The translations under genes were made by a program, and so were the position numbers. The notes under the pieces are model-generated. The model made no database searches, had not been told where the DNA came from, and saw nothing but the letters and a program-made list of their open reading frames with translations. From Streptomyces sp. ISL-87 (GTDB lineage: Bacteria > Actinomycetota > Actinomycetes > Streptomycetales > Streptomycetaceae), in NCBI RefSeq assembly GCF_018614095.1, contig NZ_JAGGOY010000117.1:1-41099 (forward strand): DNA of 41,099 nt, written 5' to 3'. This document shows, one piece after another, positions 8,080 through 15,235 of this stretch (its first letter is position 1; every line of letters starts with the position of its first letter).

Positions 8080-8601
8080 TCAGTGGTCCTTGGGCGTCCA
8101 GTAGTCCAGCAGCGTGCCCACCCCGTGCTCCAGCGACTTCCACGAGCCGGTGAAGGAGATGACCGCGAGCGCCGCCGTCGGGAACCCCGAGCGGGTCATC
8201 CGCACCGCGGTGTCGCCCTCCGCGCGCCCGGAGAGGGCGTCGGCGAGGGCGTGCATGCCGGGGTTGTGGCCGATCACGAGGAGGTCGGCGACATCATCGG
8301 GGGTCTCGTTCAGCAGGGCGATGAGCTCGCCCAGCGAGGCGTCGTACAGCCGGTCCTCGTACACGGTCTTCGGCCGGTGCGGCAGTTCCTGGACGGCGAG
8401 CTTCCAGGTCTCGCGGGTGCGGGCGGCGGTGGAGCAGAGGGCCAGGTCGAAGGTGATGCCGGTCTCGGCCAGCTTCAGACCGACGGCCGGTGCGTCCTTG
8501 CGGCCTCGCTCCGCCAGCGGGCGGTCGTGGTCGGACACCTCGGGCCAGTCGGCCTTGGCGTGCCGGAGGATGACGATCCTGCGGGGTGTGTCGGCGCTCA
8601 T
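8080..8601 (-). CDS. SixA-type histidine phosphatase
   Basis: A 173-aa member of the histidine phosphatase (phosphoglycerate mutase-like) superfamily. The catalytic RHG-type motif is RIVILRHAKADW (H14 is the presumed phospho-acceptor), the second histidine lies in VIGHNPGMHALAD, and the conserved arginine in STAARTRETW. The compact length and RHAK/HNPG signature match SixA, which removes phosphate from phosphohistidine domains in E. coli; the partner in actinomycetes is unknown. The ATG at 8601 begins MSADTPRRIVIL. It ends convergently with serB and does not overlap its neighbours. Confidence 0.88.
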   Translation of the reverse strand: MSADTPRRIVILRHAKADWPEVSDHDRPLAERGRKDAPAVGLKLAETGITFDLALCSTAARTRETWKLAVQELPHRPKTVYEDRLYDASLGELIALLNETPDDVADLLVIGHNPGMHALADALSGRAEGDTAVRMTRSGFPTAALAVISFTGSWKSLEHGVGTLLDYWTPKDH

Positions 8602-8656
8602 GGCTCCCAGCTTCGCATGAAATGAGCCATCGGGCGCTGGGTGTTGAGGGTCTCGT

Positions 8657-8749
8657 ACCCGAGGGTGGAACGCCGGTCACCCGAGGGTGGAGCGCCGGTC
8701 ACCCGAGGGTGGAGCGCCGGTCACCCGGGGGGGGTGGAGCGCGCCGGTC
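8657..8749. repeat. 22-bp tandem repeats between the SixA and small membrane protein genes
   Basis: Three head-to-tail 22-bp units (8657-8678, 8679-8700, 8701-8722), each ACCCGAGGGTGG followed by A/G and CGCCGGTC, differ at one base. A fourth, expanded unit (8723-8749) has extra Gs and GC. The last unit touches the stop codon of the small membrane protein gene. There are no spacers, so this is not a CRISPR array. Confidence 0.85.
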
Positions 8750-8978
8750 AGCCGACGACGCGCAGCAGCTGCTCGGTGAGCCGGACCAGCCCGGAGACCT
8801 CGCCGGACGCCGCGTGGGCCTCGCCCGATCCGGCGAGGAGCAGCAGCAGGAGCCCGAAGGCGAGCGCGGGCAGGGCCAGCGTCCACCAGTGCAGCCGGGC
8901 GTTCGCACCGGCGGCGCCCCGGCGGCGGGAGGGGGCCGTGGGGCGGAGGTACGGGGTGGTGTGCGTGGGGGCCGACAT
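8748..8978 (-). CDS. Small single-pass membrane protein, function unknown
   Basis: A 76-aa protein starting at ATG 8978, preceded by a good ribosome site (GGAGG, 7 nt before the ATG), which supports a real gene. The N-terminus is polar (MSAPTHTTPYLRPTAPSRRRG). One strong hydrophobic helix follows (WWTLALPALAFGLLLLLLAGSG) and then a short outer or periplasm-side tail (EAHAASGEVSGLVRLTEQLLRVVG) with an amphipathic end. I do not recognise a family. The positive residues before the helix suggest the N-terminus faces the cytoplasm. Confidence 0.65.
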   Translation of the reverse strand: MSAPTHTTPYLRPTAPSRRRGAAGANARLHWWTLALPALAFGLLLLLLAGSGEAHAASGEVSGLVRLTEQLLRVVG

Positions 8979-9096
8979 GGCCGCCTCCGTGGGTGTGCGG
9001 GTGGGACTGGCTCGCTGGCTTCGAATCTATGGATCCGGAGGAGCGGCTCCCATCCGGGGCGCACCCCAGTTCACCCTGAGCCTGGCCCCCTAGGGG

Positions 9097-9118
9097 TTGG
9101 TGGGGGTAGCCCTACCAA
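9097..9118. promoter_or_regulatory. Inverted repeat upstream of the small membrane protein gene
   Basis: TTGGTGGGG and CCCTACCAA pair over 9 bp (one G-T) around GTAG. The site lies 119 nt upstream of the 76-aa gene and 33 nt past the stop of the mini-protein gene, so it could be a terminator for the exporter operon or an operator for the next gene. Confidence 0.4.
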
Positions 9119-9150
9119 GGCGGCGCGCGAGCCCGCTCACCAGCGTCGTG

Positions 9151-9276
9151 TCACGGGGAGGCGAGCGTCGCGATGACGGCGATGACGACGGTCACGAGGA
9201 GCATCGCACCGAGCACGATGCCGAGCTTCTTGTGGCCGTCCTGGGGGTTCGGTTCGAGTACGGGCGACATGCCCAT
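9151..9276 (-). CDS. SGM_5486-type transporter-associated mini-protein
   Basis: A 41-aa protein (from ATG 9276; a second ATG at 9270 gives 39 aa). A polar start, MSPVLEPNPQDGHKKLG, is followed by a single helix, IVLGAMLLVTVVIAVIATL, ending ASP. The sequence matches my memory of the SGM_5486 family of short proteins found next to MFS transporters in Streptomyces. Its ATG overlaps the exporter's stop codon (TGATG), so it is translated by coupling from the exporter message. A role as a membrane subunit or stabiliser of the transporter is inferred from this coupling only. Confidence 0.75.
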   Translation of the reverse strand: MGMSPVLEPNPQDGHKKLGIVLGAMLLVTVVIAVIATLASP

Positions 9277-10562
9277 CAGTCTCGCATGCCGCATTCGTCC
9301 TCGATCGTGCGGTCCCGGCCGGCCAGGACGCCCAGTGCGATCTGCGGGATCAGCAGTCCGGCCATCAGCGCCAGCGGCAGGTCCCAGCCGCCGGTGTGCT
9401 GGTAGAGGGTGCCGATGACCAGCGGTCCGGGGATGGAGATGAGGTAGCCGACGCTCTGGGCGAAGGCGGACAGCTTGACGACACCGGCCGGGGACTTCGC
9501 GCGCAGCCCGATGAGGGTGATGACGAGCGGGAAGGCGCAGTTGGAGACGCCGAGCAGGAGCGCCCAGGCCCAGGCGCCGGCGGCGGGGGCGAAGTAGAGG
9601 CCGGCGTATCCCAGGAAGCCGAAGAGGCCGAGGGTGGCGGCGATGGCGCCCTGGTTCCTCATCCGCCCGGCGAGGCCGGGGATGACGAAGGCGAGCGGGA
9701 CGCCCATGACCATGGTGACGGCGAGCAGGACGCCGGCGGTCGAGGCGGAGACCCCGGCATCGCGGAAGATCTGCGGGAGCCAGCCCATGGTGACGTACGC
9801 GCCGGTGGCCTGGAGGCCGAAGTAGCAGGCCAGGGCCCAGGCGGTGCGGCTGCGGACGATCCGCGGGCCCGCGTCGGGACGCACGCCCGAGGGCGCGGCG
9901 GCCTTCTCCCGGCGGCCCGCGGCGGCGATGGGCAGCCAGGGCAGTACGGCGGCCACCGCGAGCACGGCCCAGATGAGCAGGCCGGTACGCCAGCTGCCGC
10001 CGAGGGCGGAGGTCAGCGGGACGGTCGCCGCGGCGGCGAGCGAGGTGCCCGCGGCCAGGGCCATGGAGTAGAGACCGGTCATAGTGCCGACCCTGTCCGG
10101 GAACCAGCGCTTGACGATCACCGGGAGCAGCACGTTGGTGAGGGCTATGCCCGCCAGGGACAGGGCGCTGGCGGCGAGGAACCCGGCGGCGTTGGTGGCA
10201 AAGGGACGGATCAGCAGGCCCGCGGCGACGGCGGCCATGCCGGCGCAGACGACGGCGGCGGGGCCGAAGCGGCGGGAGAGCCGGGGCGCGGTGACGCCGA
10301 AGACGGCGAAGCAGAGGGCGGGGACGGAGGTGATCAGTCCGGCGACGGTGCCGCTCATGCCGAGGCCCTCGCGGGTCTCCTCGAAGAGGGCGCCGAGGCT
10401 GGTGATGGCGGGCCGCAGGTTGAGGGCGGCCAGGACGATGCCGACGATGAGCACAGGGCCGAGCCAGGCCGGCTGGGTGGTGGCGGGCGTGCCGGGGGAC
10501 CCCAGGGGTGCCGTGCGCGCGGCCTGGGGCCGGTTCAGGGTCTTGATTTCTTCGTCGGACAT
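9276..10562 (-). CDS. MFS transporter, CynX/NimT type
   Basis: A 428-aa transporter with about 12 hydrophobic segments. After a 30-residue polar N-terminus it shows the CynX/NimT signature in helix 1 and the following loop (GPVLIVGIVLAALNLRPAITSLGAL) and a motif-A-like FGVTAPRLSRRFGP. Relatives take up or export cyanate, 2-nitroimidazole and other small organics; the substrate here is unknown. ATG 10562 has no clear ribosome site, and a promoter candidate (TGGACA-N19-TATGAT on the minus strand) would place the transcript start at the ATG, so it may be leaderless. It is divergent from a GntR-type regulator that is its likely controller, and its stop overlaps a mini-protein gene. Confidence 0.88.
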   Translation of the reverse strand: MSDEEIKTLNRPQAARTAPLGSPGTPATTQPAWLGPVLIVGIVLAALNLRPAITSLGALFEETREGLGMSGTVAGLITSVPALCFAVFGVTAPRLSRRFGPAAVVCAGMAAVAAGLLIRPFATNAAGFLAASALSLAGIALTNVLLPVIVKRWFPDRVGTMTGLYSMALAAGTSLAAAATVPLTSALGGSWRTGLLIWAVLAVAAVLPWLPIAAAGRREKAAAPSGVRPDAGPRIVRSRTAWALACYFGLQATGAYVTMGWLPQIFRDAGVSASTAGVLLAVTMVMGVPLAFVIPGLAGRMRNQGAIAATLGLFGFLGYAGLYFAPAAGAWAWALLLGVSNCAFPLVITLIGLRAKSPAGVVKLSAFAQSVGYLISIPGPLVIGTLYQHTGGWDLPLALMAGLLIPQIALGVLAGRDRTIEDECGMRD

Positions 10563-10568
10563 TGAACC

Positions 10569-10599
10569 ATCATAGAATCATGGGATGATTGGTTGTCCA
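10569..10599 (-). promoter_or_regulatory. Candidate leaderless promoter of the MFS gene
   Basis: On the minus strand TGGACA (10599-10594), a 19-nt spacer and TATGAT (10574-10569) predict transcription starting about 7 nt on, at the ATG (10562) itself. The lack of a ribosome site agrees. The GntR-type operator at 10576-10590 fills the spacer. Confidence 0.4.
10576..10590. promoter_or_regulatory. GntR-type operator (AATCAT-GGG-ATGATT)
   Basis: A perfect 6-bp inverted repeat around GGG lies in the 60-bp divergent region between the MFS gene and the GntR-type gene. A looser outer repeat (AACCATCAT / ATGATTGGTT, 10565-10594) surrounds it. FadR-type regulators bind short inverted repeats of this kind next to their own genes. 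Confidence 0.55.
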
Positions 10600-10622
10600 C
10601 CCTCGGAGAGGACCCCGCCCGC

Positions 10623-11306
10623 ATGCCGCTGACCTCGCCCCGGCGATCCGCGCTCGTCGACCAGGTGATCGCCCAGCTCAGGAACCAGATCACGTCCGGC
10701 GAGTGGCCGGTGGGTGCCCGCATCCCGACCGAGCCGGAGCTCGTGGAGCTGCTGGGCGTCGCCCGCAACACGGTGCGGGAGGCCGTCCGGGCCCTCGCGC
10801 ACAACGGCCTGCTCGACATCCGGCAGGGTTCGGGCACCTACGTCATCGCCACCAGTGAACTGGCCGGGGTGATGCACCGGCGCTTCGCCGGAGCCGACCC
10901 GCGGCACATCGCGGAGCTGCGCTCGACCCTGGAGTCCTCGGCGGCCCGGCTGGCGGCGGAGCGGCGGACCGACCGGGACCTCGTACAGCTGGACGCGCTG
11001 CTGACCCGGCGCGAGGAGGCGTGGGAGAGCGGGGACGCGGAACTGTTCGTTGCGGCGGACGTGGCCCTGCACATGGCGGTGGTGACCGCCTCGCACAACG
11101 AGGTGCTCATCGAGCTGTACGCGGACCTCGGGGATCTGGTGGCGGACTGGCTGCGGACGGATGTCGGAACGGAGCTGGATCCCGCGTCCCATCTGGACCA
11201 CACCCGCTTGATCGAGACGATCCGGCGCGGGGACGGCGACGCTGCGACGTCGGAGGCGGCGGGCTACCCGTTCGTCTGCCTCGGCAAGAGCCAGGGCCGG
11301 GGCTAG
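10623..11306 (+). CDS. FadR-type GntR transcriptional regulator (FCD domain)
   Basis: A 227-aa DNA-binding regulator. Residues 8-75 are the GntR winged helix (LVDQVIAQLRNQITSGEW, PTEPELVELLGVARNTVREAVRALAHNGLLDIRQGSGTYV). Residues 90-215 are an all-helical FCD ligand-binding domain (LRSTLESSAARLAAERRT, DVALHMAVVTASHNEVL, DHTRLIETIRRGDGDAA). Metal or ligand residues visible include D and H in ADVALHMAV. I chose ATG 10623 because a GGAGAGGA ribosome site precedes it and the homology begins just after; a TTG at 10593 would add 10 unlikely residues. It probably represses the divergent MFS exporter and itself through the inverted repeat between them. The ligand is unknown. Confidence 0.9.
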   Translation: MPLTSPRRSALVDQVIAQLRNQITSGEWPVGARIPTEPELVELLGVARNTVREAVRALAHNGLLDIRQGSGTYVIATSELAGVMHRRFAGADPRHIAELRSTLESSAARLAAERRTDRDLVQLDALLTRREEAWESGDAELFVAADVALHMAVVTASHNEVLIELYADLGDLVADWLRTDVGTELDPASHLDHTRLIETIRRGDGDAATSEAAGYPFVCLGKSQGRG

Positions 11307-11375
11307 GGGCTAGCGGCCGAAGCCAGAACCTCGGGCCGGCACCAGGGCGCCAGGGCCGGGCCCGGGCCAACCCCG

Positions 11376-11807
11376 TCAGGGCCGCTCGTGACTCACCCAG
11401 GCCGACCGGACTTCCTTCCAGCACCGGCTCGTCAGCTCCACCCGCCCGGCCGGCCCCACGGCAACGGCAGCGCCGTCCCCGTCCACGTCCCACCAGCGGT
11501 CGCACTCCACGTGCAGCCGGATCAGGTCGGTCTCGGGATAGCCGTTGTGGCAGTACGCCGTCACCCGCGACCCCTCGATCTCGGTGTCGCAGTCGGCCCC
11601 GAACAACTCCCGCGCGGCGGGCGGGGCAGGCTGTACGGGTGGCTCGACCGGGATTTCGGCGAGGTCCACGAAGGCCGGGGCCGCCATCGCGGGGCCGGCG
11701 GCCGGCTCTGCGTCGGGGGATTGCGCGATGGCTCCCGGGATCAGAAGTCCGGTCAGGACCACCGAGGTGACCAGCAGCGATACCGCTCGGCTCCGCCTCG
11801 CGCGCAC
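11376..11807 (-). CDS. Secreted protein of unknown function with four cysteines
   Basis: A 143-aa exported protein. GTG 11807 is preceded by GGGGAGGAGG, a strong ribosome site, and begins a clear signal peptide (VRARRSRAVSLLVTSVVLTGLLIPGAIAQS). The mature part starts with an acidic and Pro/Ala-rich stretch (SPDAEPAAGPAMAAP). It ends in a compact region with four cysteines (FGADCDTEIEG, VTAYCHNGYPETDLIRLHVECDRWWDVDGD, LTSRCWKEVRSAW) that may form two disulfides. I do not recognise the family. It is convergent with the regulator gene and upstream of nothing obvious. Confidence 0.7.
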   Translation of the reverse strand: MRARRSRAVSLLVTSVVLTGLLIPGAIAQSPDAEPAAGPAMAAPAFVDLAEIPVEPPVQPAPPAARELFGADCDTEIEGSRVTAYCHNGYPETDLIRLHVECDRWWDVDGDGAAVAVGPAGRVELTSRCWKEVRSAWVSHERP

Positions 11808-11957
11808 TCCCGTACCTCCTCCCCGCAGGAGCCGGGAAGATCCCGACGAGGTCAGTTTGCAGGGAAATGTCGCCGTTTTCGACTCGGGAAGATCCCGTCG
11901 GACAGCGAACATTCGATCGAGAGAGCACCCCGCTCCCACCCGGCCCGCACGAAAACA

Positions 11958-11997
11958 GCGGCGGCCGCGCCTCCCCGGGGGAAAGCGCGGCCGCCGC
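11958..11997 (-). terminator. Rho-independent terminator of the fabG-fabI operon
   Basis: A 13-bp GC stem (11958-11970 with 11985-11997) with a 14-nt loop lies 33 nt past the fabI stop. Read on the minus strand it is followed by TGTTTTCG, a short T-run that is rare in this genome, so it is a good intrinsic terminator. Confidence 0.85.
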
Positions 11998-12030
11998 CGT
12001 ACGGACGTGGTGGGCCGGATCGGTCGAGGA

Positions 12031-12801
12031 TCAGGCACCCATCGCGTGCAGGCCGCCGTCCACGTGGACGATCTCGCCGGTGGTCTTCGGGAACCAGTCC
12101 GACAGCAGGGCGACGACGCCCTTGCCGGCCGGCTCCGGGTCGCTCATGTCCCACTCCAGCATGGAGCGGGAGTTCCAGACGTCCGCCAGCTCGGAGAAGC
12201 CCGGGATGGACTTCGCGGCCATCGAGCCGATCGGGCCGGCCGAGACCAGGTTGCAGCGGATGTTCTCCTTGCCCAGGTCGCGGGCGAGGTAGCGGCTGGT
12301 GGCCTCCAGCGCGGCCTTGGCCGGGCCCATCCAGTCGTACTGCGGCCAGGCGAACTGCGCGTCGAAGGTGAGGCCGACGATGGCCGCGCCCTCCGCCGGG
12401 AACAGCGGCTTGCAGGCCATGGCCAGCGACTTCAGGGAGAACGCCGAGACGTGCATGGCCGTGGCCACCGACTCGAACGGGGTGTTGAGGAAGTTGCCGC
12501 CGAGGGCGTCCTGCGGCGCGAAGCCGATGGAGTGCACGACCCCGTCGAGGCCGCCGAGCTCGTCGCGGACGATCTGCTCCAGGCGGGCCAGGTGCTCGTC
12601 GTTGGTGACGTCGAGCTCGATCACCTTGACCGGCTTGGGCAGCTTCTTGGCGATGCGCTCGGTCAGCGTCGGGCGCGGGAACGCGGTGAGGATGACCTCG
12701 GCGCCCTGCTCCTGGGCCAGCTTGGCGGTGTGGAAGGCGATGGACGACTCCATCAGCACACCCGTGATGAGGACGCGCTTGCCCTCGAGAATTCCGCTCA
12801 T
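12031..12801 (-). CDS. fabI: Enoyl-[acyl-carrier-protein] reductase (NADH), FabI/InhA type
   Basis: Reduces trans-2-enoyl-ACP in the last step of each fatty acid elongation cycle. The 256-aa protein has the FabI-type nucleotide site (GVLMESSIAFHTAKLA, a variant of the Gly-rich loop), HSIGFAPQDALGG, the catalytic pair Y-x6-K in PQYDWMGPAKAALE, and a substrate loop near SAGPIGSMAAKSIPGF. It resembles mycobacterial InhA (YNWM..AK) more than E. coli FabI. It lies 5 nt downstream of fabG in a two-gene operon that ends at a strong terminator. It is the triclosan- and isoniazid-adduct-binding family. Confidence 0.95.
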   Translation of the reverse strand: MSGILEGKRVLITGVLMESSIAFHTAKLAQEQGAEVILTAFPRPTLTERIAKKLPKPVKVIELDVTNDEHLARLEQIVRDELGGLDGVVHSIGFAPQDALGGNFLNTPFESVATAMHVSAFSLKSLAMACKPLFPAEGAAIVGLTFDAQFAWPQYDWMGPAKAALEATSRYLARDLGKENIRCNLVSAGPIGSMAAKSIPGFSELADVWNSRSMLEWDMSDPEPAGKGVVALLSDWFPKTTGEIVHVDGGLHAMGA

Positions 12802-12806
12802 GGTGA

Positions 12807-13526
12807 TCAGTGACCCATGCCCAATCCGCCGTCAACGGGAATGACGGCTCCTGTGATGTACGCGGCGTCGTCGGACGCCAGGAAGCTCACGGCTGCCGCG
12901 ATCTCCTCGGGCTGCGCGTAGCGGGCGAGCGGCACCTGAGCCACGATGCCCGCGCGCTGCTCGTCGGTGAGCACCTTCGTCATGTCGGTGTCCACGAAGC
13001 CGGGGGCGACCACGTTGAAGGTGATGTTGCGGGAGCCCAGCTCACGGGCGAGCGAGCGGGCGAAGCCGACCAGCGCGGCCTTGGAGGCGGCGTAGTTGGC
13101 CTGTCCCGCCGAGCCCAGCAGGCCCACGACCGAGGAGATCAGGACGACGCGGCCCTTCTTGGCACGGAGCATGCCGCGGTTCGCGCGCTTGACCACCCGG
13201 AAGGTGCCCGTGAGGTTGGTGTCGACGACCGACGCGAAGTCATCCTCGGACATGCGCATCAGCAGCGTGTCCTTGGTGATGCCGGCGTTGGCCACCAGCA
13301 CCTCGACCGCGCCGTGCTTGTCCTCGATCTCCTTGTAGGCCTGCTCCACCTGCTCGGAGTCGGTGATGTCGCACCGGACCGCCAGGACCCCGAGCGAGGT
13401 GAGCGCCTCCGGCGGCTCGCCCGACCGGTACGTGATCGCGACCTTGTCTCCAGCCTCCGCGAAGGCTCGGGCGATGGCGAGGCCGATGCCCCGGTTTCCT
13501 CCGGTGACGAGAACCGAGCGGCTCAA
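12807..13526 (-). CDS. fabG: 3-oxoacyl-[acyl-carrier-protein] reductase
   Basis: Reduces 3-ketoacyl-ACP to 3-hydroxyacyl-ACP with NADPH in fatty acid synthesis. The 239-aa short-chain dehydrogenase has the nucleotide loop TGGNRGIG near the N-terminus, NAG in LVANAGITKD, the catalytic Ser in LISSVVG, the YxxxK pair in ANYAASKA, and a C-terminal TGAVIPVDGGLGMGH. The ATG at 13526 puts the Rossmann strand at residue 3, as in mycobacterial MabA relatives. It is the first gene of the fabG-fabI operon, divergent from tldD. Confidence 0.93.
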   Translation of the reverse strand: MSRSVLVTGGNRGIGLAIARAFAEAGDKVAITYRSGEPPEALTSLGVLAVRCDITDSEQVEQAYKEIEDKHGAVEVLVANAGITKDTLLMRMSEDDFASVVDTNLTGTFRVVKRANRGMLRAKKGRVVLISSVVGLLGSAGQANYAASKAALVGFARSLARELGSRNITFNVVAPGFVDTDMTKVLTDEQRAGIVAQVPLARYAQPEEIAAAVSFLASDDAAYITGAVIPVDGGLGMGH

Positions 13527-13611
13527 CGGATCACCCTTTCGCTTGGCGGTATGAGTACCAAAAACCTATAGGCCGCATCCGCCATACAAAGAATCGAGCT
13601 CCGACAGGGCC

Positions 13612-13641
13612 TTGCGACGGGCTCTGTCGAGTCCCTACAGA
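13612..13641 (+). promoter_or_regulatory. Candidate promoter of the tldD-pmbA operon
   Basis: TTGCGA (13612-13617), an 18-nt spacer and TACAGA (13636-13641) lie about 70 nt upstream of the tldD start. Both boxes are partial matches. Confidence 0.3.
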
Positions 13642-13711
13642 AAGATGTGGGCACAAGAGCATCAAGCGCGACATCATCAAGGCGACCGGCCCCGACCACG
13701 GGAGGACTTCC

Positions 13712-15235
13712 GTGCCCCATACCATCGACGCGGCCTTCACCGCGCTGCCCTTGCGGGCGCTCGCCGACGCGGCGCTCGCCCGGGCACGCGCGCTGGGCGC
13801 CGAGCATGCCGACTTCCGGCTGGAGCGGATCCGCAGCGCCTCCTGGCGGCTGCGGGACGCCAAGCCCTCAGGCGGGTCCGACACCACCGACCTCGGCTAC
13901 GCGGTCCGGGTGGTGCACGGGGGCAGCTGGGGGTTCGCCTCCGGTGTCGACCTCACCATGGACGGCGCCGCGAAGGTGGCCTCGCAGGCGGTGGCCATGG
14001 CCAAGCTGTCGGCCCAGGTGATCAAGGCGGCCGGTTCGGACGAGCGCGTGGAGCTCGCCGAGGAGCCGGTGCACGCCGAGAAGACATGGATCTCCGCCTA
14101 CGACGTGAACCCCTTCGAGGTTCCCGACGCGGAGAAGGCGGCGCTGCTCGCCGACTGGAGCTCCAGGCTGCTGGCGGCCGACGGGGTGGCCCATGTGGAC
14201 GCCTCGCTGCTCGCCGTCCACGAGAACAAGTTCTACGCCGATACGGCGGGCACCGTCACCACGCAGCAGCGGGTCCGGATCCACCCCCAGCTCACAGCGA
14301 TCGCCGTGAACGCCACCACCGGCGAGTTCGACTCGATGCGCACCATCGCCCCGCCGACCGGGCGCGGCTGGGAGTACATGACGGGGACCGGCTGGGACTG
14401 GAACGCCGAACTGGAGCAGATCCCGGTCCTGCTCGCCGAGAAGATGCGGGCGCCGAGCGTCGAGGCCGGGCGGTACGACCTGGTCGTGGACCCGTCCAAC
14501 CTGTGGCTCACCATCCACGAGTCCATCGGCCACGCCACCGAGCTCGACCGGGCGCTGGGCTACGAGGCCGCGTACGCGGGGACCTCCTTCGCCACATTCG
14601 ACCAGCTCGGCAAGCTCAAGTACGGCTCCCCGATCATGAACGTGACCGGTGACCGCACCGCCGAGCACGGGCTGGCCACCGTCGGGTACGACGACGAGGG
14701 CGTCGAGGCGCAGAGCTGGGACCTGGTCAAGGACGGCACCCTGACCGGCTACCAGCTCGACCGGCGGATCGCGAAGCTGACCGGCCTCGGGCGCTCCAAC
14801 GGCTGTGCCTACGCCGACTCCCCCGGGCACGTCCCGGTGCAGCGGATGGCGAACGTCTCGCTCCGGCCGGATCCGGGCGGGCTGTCCACGGAGGACCTGA
14901 TCGGCGGAGTGGAGCGCGGGATCTACGTGGTCGGCGACCGCTCCTGGTCGATCGACATGCAGCGATACAACTTCCAGTTCACCGGGCAGCGGTTCTTCCG
15001 GATCGAGAACGGCCGGCTGGCCGGGCAGTTGCGCGATGTGGCGTACCAGGCGACGACCACCGAGTTCTGGGGCTCGATGGAGAAGGTCGGCGGCCCGCAG
15101 ACCTACGTCCTGGGCGGCGCCTTCAATTGCGGCAAGGCCCAGCCCGGGCAGGTGGCGGCCGTCTCGCACGGCTGCCCGTCCGCGCTGTTCCGCGACGTGA
15201 CCATTCTGAACACCACGCAGGAGGCCGGACGCTGA
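13712..15235 (+). CDS. tldD: TldD-type metalloprotease subunit
   Basis: A 507-aa member of the TldD/PmbA family, whose heterodimer in E. coli is a zinc protease that trims peptides such as microcin B17. The zinc motif HExxxH is present as HESIGH (H269, E270, H274), followed by ATELDRALGYEAAYAG; a distal cysteine region (LGGAFNCGKAQPGQ) matches TldD chains. GTG 13712 is preceded by GGGAGGA. The stop overlaps the next start (TGATG), so both subunits are made together. In Streptomyces the natural substrates are not known to me; processing of small peptides or modified peptides is the family expectation. Confidence 0.92.
   Translation: MPHTIDAAFTALPLRALADAALARARALGAEHADFRLERIRSASWRLRDAKPSGGSDTTDLGYAVRVVHGGSWGFASGVDLTMDGAAKVASQAVAMAKLSAQVIKAAGSDERVELAEEPVHAEKTWISAYDVNPFEVPDAEKAALLADWSSRLLAADGVAHVDASLLAVHENKFYADTAGTVTTQQRVRIHPQLTAIAVNATTGEFDSMRTIAPPTGRGWEYMTGTGWDWNAELEQIPVLLAEKMRAPSVEAGRYDLVVDPSNLWLTIHESIGHATELDRALGYEAAYAGTSFATFDQLGKLKYGSPIMNVTGDRTAEHGLATVGYDDEGVEAQSWDLVKDGTLTGYQLDRRIAKLTGLGRSNGCAYADSPGHVPVQRMANVSLRPDPGGLSTEDLIGGVERGIYVVGDRSWSIDMQRYNFQFTGQRFFRIENGRLAGQLRDVAYQATTTEFWGSMEKVGGPQTYVLGGAFNCGKAQPGQVAAVSHGCPSALFRDVTILNTTQEAGR

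Noticed and set aside
8657..8749. CRISPR array
   Set aside because: The 22-bp units are directly adjacent with no spacers and no cas genes nearby.
12031..13526. Part of a secondary-metabolite cluster
   Set aside because: fabG-fabI is the housekeeping fatty acid pair; no synthase or tailoring gene is close.
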